NCBI GenBank assembly: GCA_900549555.1
Contig: UROO01000019.1
Span: 1 to 26,856 of the forward strand
DNA: 26,856 nucleotides
DNA from: an uncultured Collinsella sp.
GTDB lineage: Bacteria > Actinomycetota > Coriobacteriia > Coriobacteriales > Coriobacteriaceae
Direction of reading: 5' to 3'
Under the pieces are notes generated by a model. The model worked only from the letters and a program-made list of their open reading frames with translations, was not told the origin of the DNA and made no database searches. The stretch's first letter is position 1, and every line of letters begins with the position of its first letter. A program made the translations under genes and the position numbers. This document shows, one piece after another, positions 22,293-26,856 of this stretch.

Positions 22293-23000
22293 ATGGCTAA
22301 GCATGGTAAGAGCTATAACGCCGCTGCCGAGAAGATCGACCGCGCCACGCTCTACACCCCCCTTCAGGCTGCCAAGCTCATCAAGGAGCTCGACACCGCC
22401 AAGTTCGACGAGACCGTCGAGGCCCACTTCCGTCTGGGCGTCGATACTCGTAAGGCCGACCAGAACATCCGCGGTTCCATCTCCCTGCCCCACGGTACCG
22501 GCAAGACCATTCGTGTTGCCGTCTTCGCCGAGGGCGAGAAGGCCCGCGAGGCCGAGGCTGCCGGCGCCGACATCATCGGTTCCGACGAGCTCGTCGCCCA
22601 GATCCAGAAGGGCGAGATCAACTTCGACGCCGCTATCGCTACGCCGAACATGATGGCCAAGGTTGGCCGCATCGGTAAGATCCTTGGTCCCCGTGGCCTC
22701 ATGCCGAACCCCAAGCTCGGCACCGTGACCATGGACGTCGCCAAGATGGTCTCCGAGCTCAAGGCCGGCCGCGTTGAGTATCGTGCCGACCGCTACGGCA
22801 TCTGCCACGTGCCCCTGGGCAAGAAGTCCTTCTCTGAGCAGCAGCTCGTCGAGAACTACGCTGCCCTGTACACCGAGATCCTGCGCGTCAAGCCCTCTTC
22901 TGCTAAGGGCAAGTACGTCAAGTCCATCTCCGTGTCTTCTACCATGGGCCCTGGCGTCAAGGTCGATCCCGCTATCCAGCGTGACTTCCTGGCTGAGTAA
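22293..23000 (+). CDS. rplA: 50S ribosomal protein L1
   Basis: 235 residues, normal length. The family segments are FDETVEAHFRLGVDTRKADQ, VRG/ISLPHGTGK, the domain II PNMMAKVGRIGKILGPRGLM (about 125-144) and the C-terminal SISVSSTMGPGVKVD. L1 forms the mobile stalk at the ribosomal E site and is a translational repressor of its own mRNA. An ATG at 22287 lies only two bases from the AGGAGG, so the one at 22293 is the likely start. A strong terminator follows, so rplJ-rplL form a separate unit not in this window. Confidence 0.97.
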   Translation: MAKHGKSYNAAAEKIDRATLYTPLQAAKLIKELDTAKFDETVEAHFRLGVDTRKADQNIRGSISLPHGTGKTIRVAVFAEGEKAREAEAAGADIIGSDELVAQIQKGEINFDAAIATPNMMAKVGRIGKILGPRGLMPNPKLGTVTMDVAKMVSELKAGRVEYRADRYGICHVPLGKKSFSEQQLVENYAALYTEILRVKPSSAKGKYVKSISVSSTMGPGVKVDPAIQRDFLAE

Positions 23001-23036
23001 CTTTTAGTTACTGCCTGAGCAAAGCAAGCATTGCTA

Positions 23037-23075
23037 AAGAAACCCGGTTCTGTCTCGTGCAGGACCGGGTTTCTT
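23037..23075 (+). terminator. Rho-independent terminator after rplA
   Basis: A 16-bp stem (23037-23052 with 23060-23075, one G-U pair) and 7-base loop. The 3' arm itself ends in GTTTCTT. It ends the rplK-rplA operon. Confidence 0.88.
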
Positions 23076-23088
23076 GATATCGCGTCAA

Positions 23089-23127
23089 AACTACCTCAAA
23101 GGGGACAGTGCCCCCTTTGAGGTAGTT
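23089..23127. repeat. REP-like palindrome on the metallophosphoesterase stop codon
   Basis: A perfect 16-bp inverted repeat (23089-23104 with 23112-23127), loop ACAGTGC, containing the core AGGGGACAG. Its right arm supplies two bases of the TAA stop of the minus-strand gene. The core matches the element at 25805-25843. REP-like nature is inferred from form and recurrence. Confidence 0.7.
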
Positions 23128-23836
23128 ACCAGGGTGTTCTGGCGGTTGATGACTCGATGGCCTCGTGGCGCCTGAGCTCTCGGCGCATGGTTTGCGAATT
23201 GAGCCAGGCTGCCTGCCATCCACGTGCGGGGTAGCGCGTCTGGTCGAGCTCAAACTGCGTATAGCCGCTGGCGTTGATGATTGTTGCCCCGCATGCATGC
23301 TGACGCTCACGTTGAAAGTCGTGACCATAGCATTGGTGCACATGTCCGTGGACCATGTAGTCGGGATTCCAGGACTCGAGCGCCGTGTTAAAGCACTCGA
23401 ATCCTCGATGCGGCAGATCATCCAGATCGCCCACGCCGGCGGCGGGCGCATGGGTGAGCAAGATGTCGCAGCCGCCGACCATCCTCACTTTGCGGGACAG
23501 CTTGCGCATGCGCTTGGCCATCTCGCGCTCGGTGTACATGTTGGCGCCATCTCGATAGCGCATGGAGCCGCCAAGCCCCGCAATGCGGACGCCACGGTAC
23601 ACGTACACGGTGTCTTCGACACAGATGCAGCCACCCGGTGCATGACGTACGTAGCGGTCATCGTGATTGCCGCGCACGTAGATGAGCGGTTTGTTGATGA
23701 CCGTAACCAAAAACTCAAGATAATCCGGGTCTAGATCGCCAGCGGACAAAATCAGGTCGATACCCTCAAAGCGTTCCTTGCGAAAGCACTCCCATAGGCA
23801 TCGTTCTTCAGTATCGGCTATGGCAAGGATTTTCAT
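23126..23836 (-). CDS. Calcineurin-like metallophosphoesterase
   Basis: A 236-residue cytosolic phosphoesterase with the family blocks AGDLD (D34), GNHDD (N57, H58), LLTHAP (H129) and HGHVH (H165, H167). Block 1 is unusual: where the DxH pair is expected it reads ADTEE (D8, E10), so the first His metal ligand is replaced by Glu. Its ATG overlaps the stop of the BMP-domain gene upstream (ATGA), so the two are translationally coupled and probably work together, perhaps on a nucleotide or nucleoside-linked phosphate. The substrate cannot be read. A REP-like palindrome touches its stop codon. Confidence 0.85.
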   Translation of the reverse strand: MKILAIADTEERCLWECFRKERFEGIDLILSAGDLDPDYLEFLVTVINKPLIYVRGNHDDRYVRHAPGGCICVEDTVYVYRGVRIAGLGGSMRYRDGANMYTEREMAKRMRKLSRKVRMVGGCDILLTHAPAAGVGDLDDLPHRGFECFNTALESWNPDYMVHGHVHQCYGHDFQRERQHACGATIINASGYTQFELDQTRYPARGWQAAWLNSQTMRRELRRHEAIESSTARTPW

Positions 23837-25749
23837 ATGGCGTGGACCTTCGGCTCATCGTCGGGCTGCGGAATGGTGCCCACCACGTTGTCTGCCAGCC
23901 AGTCCATCTCGACGATTTGCGTGCTCGGCAGTGGGGGAAAGCCCTCGATCTGCACCACGCCGTCTTGGCTATGGAGCTCGCCGCCAAATGGATTGATGGA
24001 GCCCTCGACGATGCCATTGCGGAGTAGCTGAACGAGCTTGCGCGTCTGATAGGGCAGGCCCGGAGCGTAGCGAATATCGATAACGCCCGAGCTCATGCCA
24101 TACCAGTAGTTGACGGCGCGGACCCGGCTGTCGTCACTGGTCTCGTCCCAGGTGCCATGCAGCAGGCTTCGCACGATAAGCTCGTAGTAACGGCCCCAGT
24201 TCCATACCGGCATGGCGATGCCGACGACCTTGCCATCGATCAGGCGGTGAAGTCCGTAGGCCGTGGGATCTTCGAGCGACTTTGACATGTCGGCGCCGGT
24301 CATGACGCTCACGCCTTCGCGGCACATGGCCTCGGCAAGGCCACCGGCGGGCACATCGCCCCAGGTGAGGATTACCTGCGCGCGAGGGTCGAGCAGCGAG
24401 GCGCCGATGGCAAAGGCGTTGATCTCGCTAAGCGCGCCCGACGCAAAGACCGACGCGTGGTAGCCAATTCGATGGTTGTCCGCCATGCTGGCCGCAAGGG
24501 CGCCCAGGAGGAACTTGGCCTCGTACATCTTTCCAAAGTACGAACGGACGCTTTGGTGGGGAAGGCCGATAGAGCAGTTGAGGAACCGAACCTGGGGATA
24601 CTCAACGGCTGCTCTGAGCGTGTATTCCATCAGGCGGTGCGAGGTCGAGAAGATGACCTTGTCTCCATGTTTGACAGCCGTTTCCACGGCGGCGTAGAAC
24701 ACGTCCGGATCGTGGCAGTCCTCGAACGCCTCGGTGCGCACGATACCGCCAAAGTGCTCATCGAGATACTGACGCCCTTGGTCGTGCAAGCTGTCCCAGC
24801 TCGACGTTGCACAGGGGAACTCATGGATAAAGGCGATACGCAGGGGGTTGGCCGCCGAATAGACGGTCTTGCCCATAAAGAAGTTGAGCACGCCGGAGGT
24901 GGACTTGGCGGGCGACTCTTCCTCATCGATGCTCGGTGCTTCGACAAGATCGACCTTGTCCTCGTCACTTTTCCCAGCGATGACCAGCTCGCGCCAGATC
25001 TTACACAGGCGGTTTACGACGATATCCGTCGGCGTATCCAACAGGCGGTCCTGATTGTACACATTGAGGTAGACGAGCATGGCGTCGGCGGGTGTAATGT
25101 CCAGGTGGTCGCCGCCCGCACGAAGGTAAGCGCGCTTAAAGAGCAGGAAGGTGTGGCGCAGGTAGTCGACCTTTTTCTGCGGCCATTTTTCGATGAGGTT
25201 CTGACCGAGCATCATGGCGAGCGTTTCGTAGCTTCCCTCGCGCGAGAACTCAATCTCGTATAGGGGGCAAACGCGCCAAAACGCGCAGAACTCGCCGTAC
25301 AGGCGGCTTTCGACGGAATCCCATGTGCCGGGGTAGAGACGGGTGACCTTGGCCGAAACCGTCGGGGCGTCCAGGAATTTGAGAACGCTGACGCGCTTGT
25401 TGCCCTCTTGGACGTAAAACCGATGCATGAACTCGGTGACGATGACAGGATCGCGATAGCCCTCGGTCACCTGGATGTCGTAGAGGTTGGACCACTTGCG
25501 GGCGAACTCGGTGCTAAACGGCAGCAAGGGCATAAAGTTGCACGAAAAGACGGACTGACGGCCCTTGGTAACCGTGCCGACGACCATTTCGAGTGGAATG
25601 TCTCTCAGGCCAACATTTTCTCGCTGGCCTAAGGGGAGCTGAGCAACCAAGCTATCGAGGTCCGTGAGGTACGGATGCTCGCTTTGACTAATGGCGCGTC
25701 GACGTCCTTGCTCGCCGCGCTTGCGTGCTTGACGATAGGCCTCTTCCAT
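23833..25749 (-). CDS. ParB/sulfiredoxin-like domain fused to a BMP/PnrA-type ligand-binding domain, no signal peptide
   Basis: A 638-residue two-part protein. The N-terminal half (about 25-260) has a ParB/Srx-like core with YRDPVIVTEFMHRFYVQEGN and KRVSV at 98-122 and a helical remainder. After an acidic linker (about 262-285) the C-terminal half (about 300-610) resembles BMP/PnrA purine-nucleoside-binding lipoproteins: it opens LRIAFIHE, has SLHDQGRQYLDE and ends with a PFGGEL-type strand. Unlike those lipoproteins it starts with a charged stretch (EEAYRQARKRGEQGRRR), with no signal peptide or lipobox, and no ABC permease or ATPase is adjacent, so it is probably a cytosolic sensor or enzyme. 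Shine-Dalgarno GGGAG at 25757-25761. Domain calls are by eye. Confidence 0.7.
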   Translation of the reverse strand: MEEAYRQARKRGEQGRRRAISQSEHPYLTDLDSLVAQLPLGQRENVGLRDIPLEMVVGTVTKGRQSVFSCNFMPLLPFSTEFARKWSNLYDIQVTEGYRDPVIVTEFMHRFYVQEGNKRVSVLKFLDAPTVSAKVTRLYPGTWDSVESRLYGEFCAFWRVCPLYEIEFSREGSYETLAMMLGQNLIEKWPQKKVDYLRHTFLLFKRAYLRAGGDHLDITPADAMLVYLNVYNQDRLLDTPTDIVVNRLCKIWRELVIAGKSDEDKVDLVEAPSIDEEESPAKSTSGVLNFFMGKTVYSAANPLRIAFIHEFPCATSSWDSLHDQGRQYLDEHFGGIVRTEAFEDCHDPDVFYAAVETAVKHGDKVIFSTSHRLMEYTLRAAVEYPQVRFLNCSIGLPHQSVRSYFGKMYEAKFLLGALAASMADNHRIGYHASVFASGALSEINAFAIGASLLDPRAQVILTWGDVPAGGLAEAMCREGVSVMTGADMSKSLEDPTAYGLHRLIDGKVVGIAMPVWNWGRYYELIVRSLLHGTWDETSDDSRVRAVNYWYGMSSGVIDIRYAPGLPYQTRKLVQLLRNGIVEGSINPFGGELHSQDGVVQIEGFPPLPSTQIVEMDWLADNVVGTIPQPDDEPKVHAI

Positions 25750-25762
25750 AGTTTTGCTCCCT

Positions 25763-25783
25763 TAGTCGTTTAAACAACTATAT
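25763..25783 (-). promoter_or_regulatory. Palindrome and candidate -10 of the BMP-domain gene
   Basis: TAGTCGTTTAAACAACTA (25763-25780) is an 18-bp palindrome with one mismatched pair, 13 bases upstream of the start codon. It overlaps a minus-strand -10 TATAGT (complement of 25778-25783). No clear -35. It could be an operator for the ParB/BMP-phosphoesterase operon. Confidence 0.4.
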
Positions 25784-25804
25784 GAACCATGGTACCACGA
25801 ATGA

Positions 25805-25843
25805 AAACCACCACAAAGGTGCCTGTCCCCTGTGTGGTGGTTT
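25805..25843. repeat. REP-like palindrome on the mscS stop codon
   Basis: AAACCACCACA (25805-25815) is perfectly mirrored at 25833-25843 with a 17-base loop. On the minus strand the interior carries AGGGGACAG, the core also seen at 23100-23108. Its right edge provides two bases of the TAA stop of the mscS-like gene, the same placement as at 23126-23128. Confidence 0.7.
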
Positions 25844-26609
25844 AGGCGATGATGGGGGCGATGGCGCGGATGCAGGCGTCGGCCGCCGTGAAAGTGGTGC
25901 TGTCGTCGCTGACGATAAAGATGATCTTGCCCTTAATGCCAAAGTCGCCGATCTCGCTAAAGAGCACATACGGCTCCTTGTCAAAACCCGAGATGGGCGA
26001 GACGGCCGTTTTGGTGGCGCTGACAAGCTCGTCTGCTAGTGCATCGAGCGACGCCCATTTGGAGGGGTCTTTCACTGCGACGGGGACGGCCACGCGCCCA
26101 AAGGGCATCAGATGAACGAGCGTGTTCTTAGAGATGTTGGAGTTGGGGACGATGATGGTCTGCCCGCAGGCGTCCACGATGGTCGTGTGGCGCCAAGTGA
26201 TGTCCTGGACCACGCCCGACACGCCGCCGACCTCGATATTGTCGCCGGGCTTGATAATGCCCATAAAGGTCACCTGCATGCCGCCGATAAGGTTTGACAG
26301 CGTATCCTGAAAGCCCAACGAGATGGCAATGCCGCCGACGCCAAGAGCGGCGACGAGCGCGTTTGCGTTAATGCCGAAGCAGTTGTCGAGGATAAAGCTG
26401 CCGCCGATCATCCAGATGACGGCACGCGCGATGTTGATGAAGATACTCGATGCCGGAAGCGGGTTGTCGTCGCGGTTGAGCAGGTGGCGCAGTGTCTTGG
26501 AAACGATTTTGGTGGCGATTGCCGTGCCTATCGCCAAGATGCCGGCCCAGATGATGTTGTGGACCCACCGTTGCTCAAAGAAATGAAGAATCGGCTCAAA
26601 CAATTCCAT
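25842..26609 (-). CDS. Small-conductance mechanosensitive channel, MscS family
   Basis: A 255-residue membrane channel that opens on membrane tension to release solutes during osmotic downshock. Three hydrophobic helices lie at about 18-35, 55-75 and 82-115. The pore-lining third has the MscS pattern AALGVGGIAISLGFQDTLSN. The beta domain follows (GIIKPGDNIEVGGVSGVVQDI, PNSNISKNTLVH), then an alpha/beta end. It is slightly shorter than E. coli MscS (286). The start is supported by GGAGG (complement of 26620-26624), a little far at 10 bases. c-di-AMP made by DisA governs osmotic balance in many Gram-positives, but no direct link is visible. Confidence 0.92.
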   Translation of the reverse strand: MELFEPILHFFEQRWVHNIIWAGILAIGTAIATKIVSKTLRHLLNRDDNPLPASSIFINIARAVIWMIGGSFILDNCFGINANALVAALGVGGIAISLGFQDTLSNLIGGMQVTFMGIIKPGDNIEVGGVSGVVQDITWRHTTIVDACGQTIIVPNSNISKNTLVHLMPFGRVAVPVAVKDPSKWASLDALADELVSATKTAVSPISGFDKEPYVLFSEIGDFGIKGKIIFIVSDDSTTFTAADACIRAIAPIIA

Positions 26610-26655
26610 GTAGGGAAAACCTCCTCATGATCATTCAACCATGATACCCACCAAA

Positions 26656-26684
26656 AAGCCCGTCCGATCACATCGGACGGGCTT
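26656..26684 (-). terminator. Terminator of the partial gene at the contig end
   Basis: A perfect 13-bp stem (26656-26668 with 26672-26684) with a 3-base loop. Read on the minus strand it ends in a run of five T (complement of 26653-26657). It lies about 50 bases past the stop of the truncated gene at 26738. Confidence 0.85.
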
Positions 26685-26737
26685 CTGTGCTCGATATAAG
26701 GTTTGCACGGCGGGTCTGCAAGGCCCGGCGGTGTAGC

Positions 26738-26823
26738 TTAGCGGCGGCGCATCCAGATAATGCCGAGCATGATGACGATGATGCCGCCGATGAGGCATGC
26801 ACCGACCACGGTCAGCGTACGGT
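26738..26823 (-). CDS. C-terminal fragment of a membrane-tailed protein (5' partial)
   Basis: Only the last 27 codons and stop remain; the rest is beyond the contig end. The peptide is one hydrophobic helix, VVGACLIGGIIVIMLGIIW, followed by MRRR and the stop. This looks like a tail anchor or the membrane/charged end of a surface protein. No LPxTG motif is within the preserved part. The reading frame running on into 26824-26840 (starting MCIRDR) is made of adapter sequence and must not be annotated. Confidence 0.55.
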
Positions 26824-26856
26824 CTGTCTCTTATACACATCTGACGCTGCCGACGA
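26824..26856. other. Nextera (Tn5) adapter contamination
   Basis: The last 33 bases begin CTGTCTCTTATACACATCT, the Tn5 mosaic end, and continue with the complement of the Nextera read-1 adapter to its last base. This is library sequence left on the contig end, not organismal DNA. Confidence 0.98.

Noticed and set aside
20703..22808. A very long open frame (701 codons) on the minus strand opposite secE, nusG, rplK and rplA
   Set aside because: It lies antisense to four certain genes and across their gaps, has low-complexity Leu/Gly/Asp composition, and arises from the GC-rich third positions of the sense genes. The similar antisense frames opposite tuf, pepD and cysS were rejected for the same reason.
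26631..26840. A 69-codon minus-strand frame starting MCIRDR
   Set aside because: Its start lies in Nextera adapter sequence and it runs across the terminator at 26656-26684.

Overview
The window reads as a contig end from a high-GC Gram-positive gut actinobacterium of the class Coriobacteriia, most likely Collinsella. This rests on strong G/C third-position codon use, the clpC-disA-ispDF-cysS-rlmB-yacP and tuf-rpmG-secE-nusG-rplKA gene order, and general resemblance of the proteins; genus is an inference. The right edge is a true contig end: the last 33 bases (26824-26856) are an untrimmed Nextera transposon adapter, not genomic DNA.

Left part (1-6560): the C-terminal half of a ClpC unfoldase, then accessory genes. 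These are a RelB-like antitoxin overlapping a PIN-domain toxin, the dipeptidase PepD, a HipB/HipA pair with a strong operator array, and the manganese exporter MntP behind a candidate manganese riboswitch.

Centre (6716-12204): a tight co-directional housekeeping run of disA (c-di-AMP synthesis, TTG start), ispD and ispF (MEP isoprenoid pathway), cysS, rlmB and a YacP/Rae1-type NYN ribonuclease. Facing it is a single-chain HTH-HipA kinase (12231-13571) with its own operator array.

Region 13795-18619: tRNA-Thr(UGU), then a 0.5 kb intergenic stretch with two structurally matching 55-nt palindromic modules, then a sugar cassette of EIIBC transporter, GH1 6-phospho-beta-glycosidase and divergent RpiR regulator. 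The cassette lies between two near-identical 20-bp direct repeats.

Region 18620-23000: translation and transcription genes tRNA-Tyr, tRNA-Thr(GGU), tRNA-Met, tuf, rpmG, tRNA-Trp, secE, nusG, rplK and rplA, with a recognisable L1-binding leader in front of rplA. The order recalls both the Bacillus clpC-to-rplA region and the E. coli thrU-tyrU-glyT-thrT-tufB cluster, so the accessory blocks look like insertions into an old syntenic backbone.

Right part (23089-26823): a metallophosphoesterase translationally coupled to an unusual signal-less protein joining a ParB/sulfiredoxin-like domain to a BMP/PnrA-type nucleoside-binding domain; a small MscS channel; two REP-like palindromes sitting exactly on stop codons; and the last 27 codons of a membrane-tailed protein cut by the contig end.
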